A stretch of 64,000 nucleotides of DNA from Oceanobacillus limi (GCF_900111445.1 NZ_FOHE01000012.1:42165-106164), one strand, 5' to 3'. Positions 26,468 to 36,013 are shown, counted from the first letter of the stretch. Made by a program: numbers and translations. Notes: generated by a model from the letters alone, not told the origin.

Positions 26468-28558
26468 CTATGCGTTCATTAGTTCGTGTTGTCGTAGTTT
26501 TACTTCGAATAGTGTTAGTGGATCGCGATAGATTTCAGGTTTTTCATGCATTGTTGCTAGGGCATTTTTATGGTTTTCCATATCCTTTTGCACTTCATCA
26601 CTGACATGACCTATTCCATCATATATGTTGGAAAAGGAATTATTTACATCCCATTCTATCGATCTCTCAAATGATTCTAATTGTTGTAGGAACGGATGGA
26701 GTAAATCCTGGATAAGTTGACTATAATCTTCATTCTCAATATAGTTTTTATATTTTATATGAAGCATTTCTTTATTTTTTGTCATCGAGCCGAACAGCTT
26801 TCCTGCTCCTTTCAATAACAACTGGGAGGGATTATTTCGCAGCATGAAGTTGGTCTTCTCCATATGCACCAATTCCCTTGATATCCGTTCCAAATCTCTT
26901 TGCCAATCATTCAATATTTTAAAGTCAGCTTCCAATGTAATCTTTTCTTCCCCGTATTGCTGATTAAAGCTTTCACTCATTTCATCCATGTTCATTTGTC
27001 TATCCTTAAACTCTCGCAGGCAGTCTTCTATCCATGTCTGGCTCGCATCCCTAAAGCCCTGTAATCCCGTATTTTCCATGTAGCTGATAACTTGCTTATT
27101 CATTTCGTTATTTAAATCGATATGGATTTTTTTAAAATCACTGTCTTCATGAACTATATCCGCACTTTTTCGAAGCAGTTCAGGGAGCTTCGTCATCAAA
27201 TTCTGGGTGAAGTTATTTGTCATGTGACGGAACGAATCTTTTATGACGTGCACTTCTTCGCTTTCCATTCCCTCCATTTGAGCATGTATATCATTCAGCT
27301 TTGCCAGCAGTTCTTCGTTCCAAGTGATTTTTTCCATAATTCCATGTTCGACTTCCACCCGCTTTTCCTTTAGAAACTCAATGGAAGCTTTTATAAGACC
27401 GCGGATTTTAGAAGGACTGGCTACTTCAATGCTATATTCCTCAACCATCGGCTGGATAAATTCAGTTAAATCATTTAGCAAATCTTCTTTCTCCGCCCAT
27501 GTTTTCATTGATTCAAAAAGCTCGATTCCATCTTGTCTGCCGTTTTGGTAAGGACTGCAATTTTCAAAATGGTATGCTGCTTCTTTTACCAAGGTTGGGT
27601 CAAGATCAGACTCGAAAATATCATCCCAAGCAAGGATTGCGGTTGCCGAAATTAAGATATCTGAAACAGAAGATATGGTTAACCAATTTGTTAAATGGTT
27701 TTGTATTAGTGGGGCTATATCTCTTATTAAATATCTTCCGCTTATTAATTCAAAATAGGATTGTTTAAATAAGTTCGGGAGTTTCTTCCACATATACGAT
27801 TCATCTGCATTATGATTCCAGATAAGATCGTTGATTTCCTCTAGCCACTGTATATAAAAATCACTCGACTTATAACTATTCCACATCACTTCCGTTAGAC
27901 TTTCAAATCGGTATTTATCCATGTGGAATAAATCTACCAGCACCCCTCTAAAATAACTTGGTTCATAATTGGTTGTATGACCTTGGTCTACATACCCTTC
28001 TAAAACTTCAAACCATGGAAGTGACTTTGTTCGTACGGCTTCATTTACTGCTAGTTCTACCGCATTCCCCCAATCCTTGGAATTTTCAAAGAAGGCTTTC
28101 GCTATCTCCGTCACATCCGGATAATCTGGGTCTAATTCAATCGCATTTTTAATTGCATGAACTGCATTTTCAAAACGATCTTGCTGAATGTATAGAGAAA
28201 ACAACTGCAATAAAATTTCCGCTTGAAGGACAACGGAATCAGTTTGAACATCTTTGTAAAACTTTTCAGCATCCTCTAGTAACCCCATTTCCAAATGCGC
28301 ATCCGCAATATTTTTTTGCGCCCATGGAATTAACTCATCATCTAAAGGGGTTCCCCATTTATAAATAGCCGCTTCATAATCCTTATTAAAAAAATAAACT
28401 TCTCCTTGCGCATAACGAATGGCTGATAAATCAGGCCGCTGCTTCTTCATCTCCTCCATATACCGTTCACCCAAAATGCTAATTGGATGTCGATTATCAT
28501 ATGTATCTATTAACGTTTTATAATAAGATTTCCTAATCATTTCATTCTCAGCTGTCAC
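26468..28558 (-). CDS. Large TPR and coiled-coil protein
   Basis: 696 residues from GTG 28558, which has GGGGGA five bases upstream (the frame runs up to 28591). The N-terminal third has tetratricopeptide-like repeats (PDLSAIRYAQGEVYFFNKDYEAAIYKW, ENAVHAIKNAIELDPDYPDV); the C-terminal half is long alpha-helix with coiled-coil character (about 400-690), rich in Glu, Lys and Met. It recalls the non-GTPase part of bacterial dynamin-associated or LeoB-like scaffolds but I cannot assign it. Cytoplasmic. Function unknown. Confidence 0.65.
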   Translation of the reverse strand: MTAENEMIRKSYYKTLIDTYDNRHPISILGERYMEEMKKQRPDLSAIRYAQGEVYFFNKDYEAAIYKWGTPLDDELIPWAQKNIADAHLEMGLLEDAEKFYKDVQTDSVVLQAEILLQLFSLYIQQDRFENAVHAIKNAIELDPDYPDVTEIAKAFFENSKDWGNAVELAVNEAVRTKSLPWFEVLEGYVDQGHTTNYEPSYFRGVLVDLFHMDKYRFESLTEVMWNSYKSSDFYIQWLEEINDLIWNHNADESYMWKKLPNLFKQSYFELISGRYLIRDIAPLIQNHLTNWLTISSVSDILISATAILAWDDIFESDLDPTLVKEAAYHFENCSPYQNGRQDGIELFESMKTWAEKEDLLNDLTEFIQPMVEEYSIEVASPSKIRGLIKASIEFLKEKRVEVEHGIMEKITWNEELLAKLNDIHAQMEGMESEEVHVIKDSFRHMTNNFTQNLMTKLPELLRKSADIVHEDSDFKKIHIDLNNEMNKQVISYMENTGLQGFRDASQTWIEDCLREFKDRQMNMDEMSESFNQQYGEEKITLEADFKILNDWQRDLERISRELVHMEKTNFMLRNNPSQLLLKGAGKLFGSMTKNKEMLHIKYKNYIENEDYSQLIQDLLHPFLQQLESFERSIEWDVNNSFSNIYDGIGHVSDEVQKDMENHKNALATMHEKPEIYRDPLTLFEVKLRQHELMNA

Positions 28559-28625
28559 AAAAATCCCCCATTTATAAATAAAATCCACCACTACTCCATT
28601 CGAAACAACAGCTTATTTTATGGGG

Positions 28626-28712
28626 ATGGAAGCGGTGGGAAGCGGTGGGACGGTTCTTCCGCTTCCTTTTTCCTCTTCAGGATGAAGCATGAGAACCGTC
28701 CCCTCGCTTCCT
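28626..28712. repeat. REP-like element, complex copy 11
   Basis: Tandem GAAGCGGTGG units, GGGACGGTTCTTCCGCTTCC, then GGATGAAGCATGAGAACCGT with CCCCTCGCTTCC. Lies between divergent genes. Confidence 0.8.
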
Positions 28713-28754
28713 GAATACAATGGGTTAAAACCCAAAATGAAAGGTTGAATAAAA

Positions 28755-29372
28755 ATGCCTGTTTCTTTCCCTGTAAGCACTGTAACACTTAAGGTTGATT
28801 TTGGTCGGAATAAAAGAATTTATTATCCGAGAATCGATCTGCAGAATCACCAGTTGAAACATTTCATTAATCAACAAATAGTAAATCAAGCCCAACAGCT
28901 AATTGATCAACAGGTAAGTAACATGTCTACATCTGTTGAAGAAATGCTTGGAACGTACGAAATAAAAAACAATCAGCGCGATATCCTTAGTTTAAGTCAA
29001 TCCAACTATACGTATCACTTTCAAGCAGCCCATGGTATGACATATATGAGTTCATTGACCTTTGACATCAAGCAAGGAACTCTTTACAAACTCAGCGATC
29101 TATTCAAACCAGGAAGTAATTATGTAAAAAGACTCTCCTCTCTCATTCAGCTTCAAATAAAAGAACGAGATATCCAGACCCTAGAAGAATTCACACAAAT
29201 AAAGCCTGACCAAGACTTCTACATTGCAGATAAAACGTTAGTCATCTACTTTCAACTCTACGAAATTACACCATATGTCTTTGGTTTCCCAATGTTTCCA
29301 ATTTCCGTATACGATTTACAAGACATCCTAAACGAAGACGGCCCACTAGGAAAAATGGCCGTTAATAACTAG
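28755..29372 (+). CDS. DUF4163/DUF3298 domain protein (RsiV-like)
   Basis: 205 residues. VSTVTLKVDFGRNKRIYYPRID and the later GTLYKLSDLFKPGSNYVKRLSSLI, then DKTLVIYFQLYEITPYVFGF with FPISVYDL, give the usual DUF4163 plus DUF3298 layout found in the extracellular half of RsiV-type anti-sigma factors. Here no membrane helix or signal peptide is visible, so it is probably a free cytoplasmic version; lysozyme binding, known for RsiV, cannot be assumed. Weak ribosome binding site (AAAGG). Confidence 0.75.
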   Translation: MPVSFPVSTVTLKVDFGRNKRIYYPRIDLQNHQLKHFINQQIVNQAQQLIDQQVSNMSTSVEEMLGTYEIKNNQRDILSLSQSNYTYHFQAAHGMTYMSSLTFDIKQGTLYKLSDLFKPGSNYVKRLSSLIQLQIKERDIQTLEEFTQIKPDQDFYIADKTLVIYFQLYEITPYVFGFPMFPISVYDLQDILNEDGPLGKMAVNN

Positions 29373-29472
29373 GAGGAAGCACTGGGACGGTTCTTGCGCT
29401 TCCATCCCACACTCTCTATAGCAAGAAGGAAGGAAGCATGAGAACCGTCCCTCCGCTTCCCTCCGCTTCCTA
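29373..29472. repeat. REP-like element, complex copy 12
   Basis: Forward unit GGGACGGTTCTTGCGCTTCC at 29390, an inverted unit GGAAGCATGAGAACCGTCCC at 29432, then tandem TCCGCTTCCC. Starts at the stop of the DUF3298 gene. Confidence 0.8.
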
Positions 29473-29477
29473 CTTTC

Positions 29478-29600
29478 CTACGTACGCTTTTTCTTCTTTC
29501 TTGACGAATCTTTTTTAAATTTTCCTGTTTCCTTATTTGTTGTACCTTGGCCTTCCACATCGGAAGAACCCATTCCAACGCCAACTTTTCTTTTTGCCAC
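29478..29600 (-). CDS. Small basic protein, 40 residues, unknown
   Basis: Start GTG 29600 with a strong TTGGAGGTG seven bases upstream. The protein (MAKRKVGVGMGSSDVEGQGT, then a Lys-rich tail ending KKKKRT) has many Lys, Gly and Ser residues and no hydrophobic segment. Composition recalls small spore or nucleic-acid-binding proteins, but I do not recognise a family. A longer frame on the same DNA in another phase is a shadow without a start site. Confidence 0.6.
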   Translation of the reverse strand: MAKRKVGVGMGSSDVEGQGTTNKETGKFKKDSSRKKKKRT

Positions 29601-29708
29601 AATAATCACCTCCAATTTTAGTGTGTCTTAAAAAAAGGAAGGTATGTCATTCAACAATATATATAATATTGGAACAATTGCCGTGATCAGATACTATTTC
29701 TTCGCGTA

Positions 29709-29741
29709 AAAGGAAGCACGAGAACCGTCCCCACGCTTCCT
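29709..29741 (-). repeat. REP-like element, copy 13
   Basis: Single inverted-orientation unit GGAAGCACGAGAACCGTCCC followed by CACGCTTCC. Confidence 0.8.
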
Positions 29742-29810
29742 CCGAATATCTTCTAGCTGTTCGGCTAACGATAAGGTTATGGTTTTTTTATTCGTAAAAT
29801 GGAGGGATAT

Positions 29811-30791
29811 ATGATGCGGAAATTATGTTCATTTGCCACTGCTTTCATACTTATGATTTTCTTGAATATTCCTCTTATCCATGCAGCAGGCAATTTGTAT
29901 GAAGTGAGATCTGGTGATACCTTGCCAATGATTGCAGCTAAATATGAAACGACAATAGAGAACTTAAAAGCATATAATGGACTACAGTCCAACAACATAT
30001 CCGTTGGCCAAAGATTACGCGTACCAATTCTACACGAGGTTCGTATCGGGGATACCTTGCAGGAAATAGCTTCTACGTATCATTCATCTCCTAGAACCAT
30101 TAAAGAAACAAATAAACTTTCTTCTGAACAATTAACCCCAGGCCAACTGTTAAAAATCACTCCCCAAAAATTAAACATGAATGACCAGGATATTCTAATG
30201 ACAAAAGAGGAGTTTAGAGATTGGTTATTTAATCAAAAATTCACAAGGGAAATAACGCTCATTCAACAGCATCATACTTGGTTACCTTCTTATGAGCACT
30301 TCAATGGATCAAATCATTTTCAAATGTTAAAGGGAATGAGGAATCATCATGTTCAAAAAATGGAGTGGAAGGATATTGCGCAAAACATAACTACCTTCCC
30401 AGATGGTAAGATTGCTGTATCTAGACCATTTGATCAAGCTCCGGAAGGCTCGATTGGTCCAAAAGCCAACTCCATAGGACTAGCTATCGAACATATTGGA
30501 AACTTCGATATTGGTAACGATGTCATGACCGAGGAGCACAAGGAAACAATTGTCTATATTACAGCTTTGCTCTGCATAAAATTCGGACTAACTCCATCAA
30601 TTGATAGTATTACGTATCATCACTGGTGGCACTTCAAAACAAAAGAAAGAGTTTTAGATGATGCAGAAAGTCATGAAGTGAAGTATTGTCCAGGTACCGC
30701 ATTTTTCGGTGGCAATTCAACCAAAAGCGCTAAAAAATACTTCTACCCACTAATCGAAAAAAAGATAGAAGAAATACTCGCCTCTAAGTAA
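29811..30791 (+). CDS. LysM-domain peptidoglycan amidase-like protein, secreted
   Basis: 326 residues from ATG 29811 (GGAGGG upstream; the ATG at 29799 is part of that site). Signal peptide with hydrophobic core (FATAFILMIFLNIPLIHAAG). Two LysM repeats (YEVRSGDTLPMIAAKYETT about 31-75, HEVRIGDTLQEIASTYHSS about 78-122) bind cell wall. The C-terminal domain (about 145-310) is amidase-2/PGRP-like: QQHHTWLPSYEHF, IGLAIEHIGNFD, YHHWWHFKTKERV, CPGTAFFG carry the expected zinc His and Cys positions. Likely an N-acetylmuramoyl-L-alanine amidase acting on the wall. Confidence 0.85.
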   Translation: MMRKLCSFATAFILMIFLNIPLIHAAGNLYEVRSGDTLPMIAAKYETTIENLKAYNGLQSNNISVGQRLRVPILHEVRIGDTLQEIASTYHSSPRTIKETNKLSSEQLTPGQLLKITPQKLNMNDQDILMTKEEFRDWLFNQKFTREITLIQQHHTWLPSYEHFNGSNHFQMLKGMRNHHVQKMEWKDIAQNITTFPDGKIAVSRPFDQAPEGSIGPKANSIGLAIEHIGNFDIGNDVMTEEHKETIVYITALLCIKFGLTPSIDSITYHHWWHFKTKERVLDDAESHEVKYCPGTAFFGGNSTKSAKKYFYPLIEKKIEEILASK

Positions 30792-30938
30792 GGAAGGAAG
30801 CACTGGGACGGTTCTTCCGCTTCCACGCACACTCCTATAGGAGCAAAAAGGAAGCATGAGAACCGTCCCGCTGTTTCACCGCTGTTTCAACCGCTGTTTC
30901 AAGAGGAAGCACGAGAACCGTCCCCCCGCTTCCCCCTC
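30791..30938. repeat. REP-like element cluster, copies 14 and 15
   Basis: Forward unit (GGGACGGTTCTTCCGCTTCC), an inverted unit (GGAAGCATGAGAACCGTCCC), three CCGCTGTTTCA units, then a further inverted unit (GGAAGCACGAGAACCGTCCC) that enters the 3' end of the next minus-strand gene. Confidence 0.85.
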
Positions 30939-31579
30939 TTTTGGCGATATAGGTCAACGGATTTGTATCCTTGTGATAGGATATCGATCATTTGGGCTTG
31001 GCGCTTTTCACGTGTTTTTTGTTGCTTGGCAGAAAAGATATAACGAGCCCAATCTCGTTGATAGCCTGGTGTTAGCCCTTGGTAAAACATAAGTTCATTT
31101 GGATGATCTCTTAACAACGCTTCGATATCCTTTACATTGTCCTCATAATCAGCAACACACTGACTTGCAGCAGTTGACTTTTTACTTTTTTTCTTCTCTC
31201 GCTTCAATCCAACAACAGTAAACACATCGTCCATACTGACCATACGCGAGAATTTCACATCGCTGTTACCCACGTATCCATCTTCTCCAACTTTCAACGC
31301 TGGAAACATTTCGTCTCGATGGATAAATGTTTCATATCGCTTATTTCCTTTCTTTGGATAGGCGAAAAATACATATCCTTTCTCAGCCAACTGCTCCTCT
31401 TTAATGATCTGATTCATAAACTTTACCATTTCATCAATGGTTGCTACAAAAACGAAAATAGCATCGTGTTCCCCAGATAAAGTCGCCTGATAGTCATTTA
31501 ATATGTCATAATCACTTGGTTGATTAAGCACGACCATATTTTCATATTTACTTAAATTTAATTTATGGATGATGGACAT
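30899..31579 (-). CDS. YdeI/OmpD-associated family protein with REP-derived tail
   Basis: 226 residues, start ATG 31579 after GGAGTGTATGT. The domain (SKYENMVVLNQPSDYDIL near the start, VFFAYPKKGNKRYETFIHRD, then DNVKDIEALLRDHPNELMFY, and the tail GYQRDWARYIFSAKQQKTREKRQAQM) matches the YdeI/OmpD-associated family, thought to help resistance to antimicrobial peptides in some species. The last eight residues (RGDGSRASS) are encoded by an inverted REP unit, so the native C-terminus is lost or extended. It shares a promoter region with, and follows, the CPBP gene. Confidence 0.75.
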   Translation of the reverse strand: MSIIHKLNLSKYENMVVLNQPSDYDILNDYQATLSGEHDAIFVFVATIDEMVKFMNQIIKEEQLAEKGYVFFAYPKKGNKRYETFIHRDEMFPALKVGEDGYVGNSDVKFSRMVSMDDVFTVVGLKREKKKSKKSTAASQCVADYEDNVKDIEALLRDHPNELMFYQGLTPGYQRDWARYIFSAKQQKTREKRQAQMIDILSQGYKSVDLYRQKRGKRGDGSRASS

Positions 31580-31589
31580 ACATACACTC

Positions 31590-32381
31590 CTATTGATATA
31601 AAATTTTCTTAGGGTTTATAACAATTACGATGAATGCAACGAGGAAATAAAAAAGCATAACATATTCAAGTATATCTAATAACTCGCCCTTCATTACTAC
31701 GAGAGAAAAATTAAATATTTGGTGACTAACAATTGGTATCACGAGATTCTTATTTAGGTTGTAAAACAACGTAACAAAAATAGAAAAAGACACAATCCCG
31801 ATCATAAAAAGTGCGATGTACTTGATTAATTCCACACCGGTATAACCCGAGGCAAACCAAAGTGGTGTATGCCAAAACCCCCATAAAACACCGACAAGTA
31901 AAGCTGCTTTCAATGGGGAGTACCGCTTTTGCAATTCATTTAATGCATACCCTCTCCACCCTAACTCTTCTCCTAATGGTCCTCTTACTAGATTATCAAT
32001 AAATGCAAGAAACAGTAATCCAAAACCTGTAAATGATGCTGTAACCTGCGTATCGGTTGTATTCGTTAACAGAATGATCGTTCCAACGATAATCATCAGT
32101 TGGACAAAAACTACACAGAAAAATACAGAGAGCTTGAGTTTTTGTGCAAATAGTTCTTTTATAAAATCCTTTAACTTTCGCCCTGGATAAATCTTAGGAA
32201 ACAAGATAACAAACGCAAATGTTGATGACCATGCAGAAAGGATTTGTAGAATTGTAGTTATACTCTCTGGCGCACCTACAAGCATTCCTATTCCAATTGC
32301 AGTAAAGAACACTAGGAAGATGACATAGCTTAAGATAACAAATTTTACTAATGGGTTCTGTAATAGCCTTTTTACACGCAT
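31590..32381 (-). CDS. CPBP family intramembrane glutamic protease
   Basis: 263 residues, start ATG 32381 with AAGGAGTGG upstream. About seven membrane helices. CPBP (ABI/CAAX) motifs: EELGWRGYALNEL (Glu-Glu-x3-Arg), GFWHTPLWF (Phe-x-x-x-His type) and SHQIFNF (His-x3-Asn). Such proteins cleave membrane substrates or help bacteriocin self-immunity. It is about 15 kb from the lanthipeptide locus, so a link is not supported. Next gene downstream (YdeI-like) is 10 bases away: probable operon. Confidence 0.85.
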   Translation of the reverse strand: MRVKRLLQNPLVKFVILSYVIFLVFFTAIGIGMLVGAPESITTILQILSAWSSTFAFVILFPKIYPGRKLKDFIKELFAQKLKLSVFFCVVFVQLMIIVGTIILLTNTTDTQVTASFTGFGLLFLAFIDNLVRGPLGEELGWRGYALNELQKRYSPLKAALLVGVLWGFWHTPLWFASGYTGVELIKYIALFMIGIVSFSIFVTLFYNLNKNLVIPIVSHQIFNFSLVVMKGELLDILEYVMLFYFLVAFIVIVINPKKILYQ

Positions 32382-32466
32382 GAGGTACCACTCCTTAAAA
32401 ATGAATCGTTACTAAACATTACGAACGCCTTCATTTTAAACCCGTGGGTAACCCCCACCTCAACAC

Positions 32467-33261
32467 CTATTTGATCGGGCAATACATTTCCAAGAACACC
32501 CTCTCAATCCCTTCTACATATGTAGTCAACAAAATGTTGATGTACCCAATACCGAGTAATTCATAGCCATTCTCACGAGCAATTTCGAATAGTTTTTCTC
32601 CTACTTCATCATCTATATTCTTACCACCATTTACTGCTCTACCATTTTCCAATACCATATAAATACACTTGGGATGCGCAAGGACTTCACCATTATGGTT
32701 TTGAGCCGTATCATCTAGTTTAGATACAACGATAAATTTATCCATTTTAATCTCGTCTGAATCAAAATGGATCACACGTCTAGCACTTGTTAGCGTTACA
32801 GCCTTCTTCATCTTTTCTGTATTGTTTCTTATAATTTCATATTCATTATAAGCAGTATAGTCAGATAGCTCCCCTTCTACTTTTAATGGCTTCATTTCTT
32901 TAATCGTATACTTGCCAAGTTGCTCTCTTATCTTTACGCAGTCTTCCTTTACGGATTTAATTTTCTTTAACAAAAGTTTTTTGTACGCCAGCTCCTTTAA
33001 GATTTCCGCTTCCTTCTCTTCTAATACATGTTTAAGATCATCCATCTCGTTACTATTCTTTATTTCTTGGATTCTCTTAATTTCAAGATCTAGCTCTCTA
33101 TAAAAATTTGTTGTTATCACATCGTGAATATCAAATTGATTATATTTTCGATAACCATTCGTTTCATCATGTTTCGGTTGAACCAACCCTTTTTCCTCGT
33201 AATACTTTAATGTATCTCTAGAAACACCTAAAAATCCTGCTACTTGGCCAATGGTATACAT
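32467..33261 (-). CDS. MerR-family transcription regulator with C-terminal effector domain
   Basis: 264 residues, start ATG 33261 with AGGAGG upstream. N-terminal MerR winged helix (YTIGQVAGFLGVSRDTLKYYEEKGLV about 2-27), a dimerising coiled coil (about 75-115), and a C-terminal domain resembling the GyrI-like ligand-binding fold (VIHFDSDEIKMDKFIVVSK, EVGEKLFEIARENGYELLG). Multidrug or small-molecule sensing is the family pattern. It may control the CPBP-YdeI pair just downstream, which is inferred from position. Confidence 0.8.
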   Translation of the reverse strand: MYTIGQVAGFLGVSRDTLKYYEEKGLVQPKHDETNGYRKYNQFDIHDVITTNFYRELDLEIKRIQEIKNSNEMDDLKHVLEEKEAEILKELAYKKLLLKKIKSVKEDCVKIREQLGKYTIKEMKPLKVEGELSDYTAYNEYEIIRNNTEKMKKAVTLTSARRVIHFDSDEIKMDKFIVVSKLDDTAQNHNGEVLAHPKCIYMVLENGRAVNGGKNIDDEVGEKLFEIARENGYELLGIGYINILLTTYVEGIERVFLEMYCPIK

Positions 33262-33311
33262 AGTTCCTCCTATGGTTGGTATGGAATCAACACTTTATCA
33301 TTCTATTAAAA

Positions 33312-34577
33312 CTACCTCAATCTCCGCCCCTTAAACGTCACGCCATCACTCTCAAATCTCAAGTTCTCATCATAAGGCATAAGATACATGTCGAAACCAA
33401 TATATTCCGTCTCAATTTGATGAGCAAAGCGAATCATTCGCTTGTCCAACGTAATGATTGGGGTTTCCCCATTTTCCACTTGAAGCACAACTTGAACATG
33501 CGATTTTAATCCATATTTTTCGCGTAGCTCATTGATTACAAAGGTCTTACTTCGAAGTTTCTCTATGATTTGATTCATTTGATCCTCAAAAAAAATGGTC
33601 TCCTCATATTCCGTACTTAGTTCCCAACAAGTTTCCGGATAATACCTTCTGAAATTAGGATTGACCCTTCCATTCGGTGGAATCATCTCTTCCCCTTTTT
33701 TCTCCGTCTTCGTTGGCTCAAGACCTATTTTTTCCGTGACCTCCTCCAACGGGAAATCATCCCCATAAAAACGAATGTAAACCATAATTTTCGTTTTCTC
33801 CTCAATGAGTTCTATCTCTCCTCCTTCAATAAACTCTTGTACGATTTGCACCAATGATCTCATCACATTGACAGAGTTTTCCGTGCTCCATTCCGTTTCC
33901 AAAAACTCGTTACCTCCAGCAACATGTGCAACAATTAAATGGTCCTGCTCCTCTATTAATTGAGCACCTTCCTCCTCAATTAAGTCACCATCTTCTCCTA
34001 AAAAGATAAGCCCTTTATTTGGACGGTCCAATAAAGCCTGAAGTACATCTGGGTCATGGATATAAGGCGAGTACCAAACAGCTTGTGCAGTTGGATAAAC
34101 CTGATGGGTAAGAAAATAAGCAGTAATCGTCGAACCCACTCCCATCGAAACAAAATGGATGGAATCATAATCTTGCTTTTGCAAAAAAGATCCAATCATC
34201 TCATTTATAATCACTGGTAGTTTTTGCTCGTCAATATCTTGCGTAGCATAATGAAAACAAAGCGTATCAAACCCTGCTTCGTAATACACTTGATTGGCAT
34301 ACCAAAACAGAGGACCTTGGGACGTGTACTCCTTATCAGGTAATAAAATTGCTAGCTTTTTCGTTGAGCCAATGATTATTGACATCGTAAATGGAACCGT
34401 CACACCCTGTGCTTCCATATGTCCTTTGTGAGATCGCAATACATTTCCTCCTTCATACGTTTCTACTAAATTACCGTATGATACTAAAATTGGGAATACT
34501 ATTATTCCCACTACTAATTTTCCTAACTGTATATATTTTAACATTTCTGAAATATTATAGTGAATGATACCTAGCAA
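33312..34577 (-). CDS. Alpha/beta hydrolase-like domain fused to DUF4279
   Basis: 421 residues if begun at TTG 34577; the start is uncertain because no good ribosome binding site is seen (an ATG at 34544 is an alternative). One N-terminal membrane helix (KLVVGIIVFPILVSYG). Residues about 65-255 look like an alpha/beta hydrolase (SIIIGSTKKLAILLPD, elbow-like FVSMGVGSTITAYF, GLIFLGEDGDLI, VAHVAGGNEF), and residues about 270-415 are a DUF4279 domain (MVYIRFYGDDFPLEEVTEKI, TCWELSTEY). Both parts are known separately; I do not know the combination. A frame join at the ATG of the second part (AGGAG 12 bases before) suggests two former genes. Confidence 0.7.
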   Translation of the reverse strand: MLGIIHYNISEMLKYIQLGKLVVGIIVFPILVSYGNLVETYEGGNVLRSHKGHMEAQGVTVPFTMSIIIGSTKKLAILLPDKEYTSQGPLFWYANQVYYEAGFDTLCFHYATQDIDEQKLPVIINEMIGSFLQKQDYDSIHFVSMGVGSTITAYFLTHQVYPTAQAVWYSPYIHDPDVLQALLDRPNKGLIFLGEDGDLIEEEGAQLIEEQDHLIVAHVAGGNEFLETEWSTENSVNVMRSLVQIVQEFIEGGEIELIEEKTKIMVYIRFYGDDFPLEEVTEKIGLEPTKTEKKGEEMIPPNGRVNPNFRRYYPETCWELSTEYEETIFFEDQMNQIIEKLRSKTFVINELREKYGLKSHVQVVLQVENGETPIITLDKRMIRFAHQIETEYIGFDMYLMPYDENLRFESDGVTFKGRRLR

Positions 34578-34662
34578 AATATCTTTTCAACCTTTTAGCT
34601 GTCACCTATTATTAAATAATTCGAGAACGAGTCGTCACAATTAAATAATGTACTAAATAACA

Positions 34663-34697
34663 AAACCCAAACCATTCACGGTTTGGGTTCTTTTCGT
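34663..34697 (-). terminator. Terminator between the dus gene and the fusion gene
   Basis: AACCCAAACC / GGTTTGGGTT, 6-base loop, with T- and A-rich flanks; it can work in both directions, mainly for the dus gene ending at 34743. Confidence 0.8.
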
Positions 34698-34742
34698 AAT
34701 CATTAAGAAAAAGGCTATCTTATGCAAACCTTCCTCTATCTT

Positions 34743-35711
34743 TTAAGACATTCCTTCACTAAAACGATCAAGCAATTCATGTACTTCAGCTGTTGACTCT
34801 GTACTCATCAATTGATTTCGTAATTCACTCGCCCCATGAAATCCACGAACATAGATCTTAAAAAAGCGACGAAGTGTTTTGAATGGACGTGCTTCAAACT
34901 CAGATGCATAGTGGTCATACAGTTCAAGATGGAACCGTAATAGATCAAGTAATTCCTTGCTGCTAGGGTCTTTCCCCTCTTTATCGAAGGCAAATGGATT
35001 TTTAAAAATACCTCTCCCAATCATAACCCCATCAACACCGTACTTATTAACGAGCTCCAAGCCCGTTTGCCGATCCGGAATATCCCCATTAATTGTCAAA
35101 AGGGTATCTGGTGCCACTTCATCACGAAGTTTTTTAATCTCCGGAATCAGTTCCCAATGAGCATCCACATTACTCATTTCCTTTTTGGTACGTAGGTGGA
35201 TGGATAGATTCACGATCTCTTGTTTCAAAATGTGCGTAAGCCAGTCGCGCCATTCATCAACTTCCGTATAGCCAAGCCTTGTCTTCACACTTACAGGTAA
35301 TCCACCTGCTTTCGCTGCTTGTATGAGTTCTGCTGCAACATCAGGACGACGGATAAGGCCGCAACCTTTGCCCTTTGGTGCCACATTCGGCGCTGGACAG
35401 CCCATATTAATATCCACACCACGAAAACCTTCCTTCGCCATCCCGATACTCATTTGGCGAAAATATTCAGGCTTGTCCCCCCAAATATGCGCCACCATTG
35501 GTTGTTCGTCATCTGTAAAATTCAAACGCCCACGCACACTTTGAGTACCCTCTGGATGACAATAGCTTTCCGTGTTTGCAAACTCTGTAAAAAATACATC
35601 GGGTCTAGCTGCTTCACTTACAACATGACGGAAAACAACATCCGTCACATCTTCCATTGGTGCCAATATAAAAAACGGTCGTGGTAATTCACGCCAAAAA
35701 TTATCTGTCAT
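34743..35711 (-). CDS. dus: tRNA-dihydrouridine synthase
   Basis: 322 residues from ATG 35711 ([14 protein letters not shown]); the frame reaches 35732. TIM-barrel FMN enzyme: [16 protein letters not shown] (substrate-site strand), [22 protein letters not shown] (with the catalytic Cys in GCGL), [29 protein letters not shown] (phosphate-binding). Reduces uridine to dihydrouridine in tRNA D-loops using FMN and NADPH. Ends with a helical Dus C-terminal domain. Monocistronic. Confidence 0.9.
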   Translation of the reverse strand: MTDNFWRELPRPFFILAPMEDVTDVVFRHVVSEAARPDVFFTEFANTESYCHPEGTQSVRGRLNFTDDEQPMVAHIWGDKPEYFRQMSIGMAKEGFRGVDINMGCPAPNVAPKGKGCGLIRRPDVAAELIQAAKAGGLPVSVKTRLGYTEVDEWRDWLTHILKQEIVNLSIHLRTKKEMSNVDAHWELIPEIKKLRDEVAPDTLLTINGDIPDRQTGLELVNKYGVDGVMIGRGIFKNPFAFDKEGKDPSSKELLDLLRFHLELYDHYASEFEARPFKTLRRFFKIYVRGFHGASELRNQLMSTESTAEVHELLDRFSEGMS

Positions 35712-36013
35712 ATCAAACTCAAATCCTCTCATTTTGGGTCATCCATATAATTCATGATGTAACCACACAAAAAATAAAAGCAAAGATATCCCTGCTTCTC
35801 CTTACTTATACCATGCTAAATTGTTTTTACCAAACTACAGTAAATTTTAATAATTTTTCTCTTAAATAGCAACAGATAAATTGTGGAAAGAAAATAGAGT
35901 AAGTAGAGGTTCGTGAAGAAGGCTTCCAAAAAATAAGAGGTTATAGGGCTAAAGGGGGCGGATACACCGCCAATCACCATTAACTCTCAGAAATACAAAA
36001 TGGAATTGCCCCC

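Noticed and set aside
29369..29602. 77-codon minus-strand ORF
   Set aside because: Its start has no ribosome binding site, its tail is REP sequence, and the well-started 40-codon frame lies in another phase of the same DNA.
17865..31000. CRISPR-like array from the repeated GGGACGGTTCT units
   Set aside because: Units are far apart, in both orientations, with no regular spacers and no cas genes; they are dispersed palindromic repeats.
31590..32381. CPBP protease as part of lanthipeptide immunity
   Set aside because: It is about 15 kb away and sits in its own operon with a YdeI-like gene.
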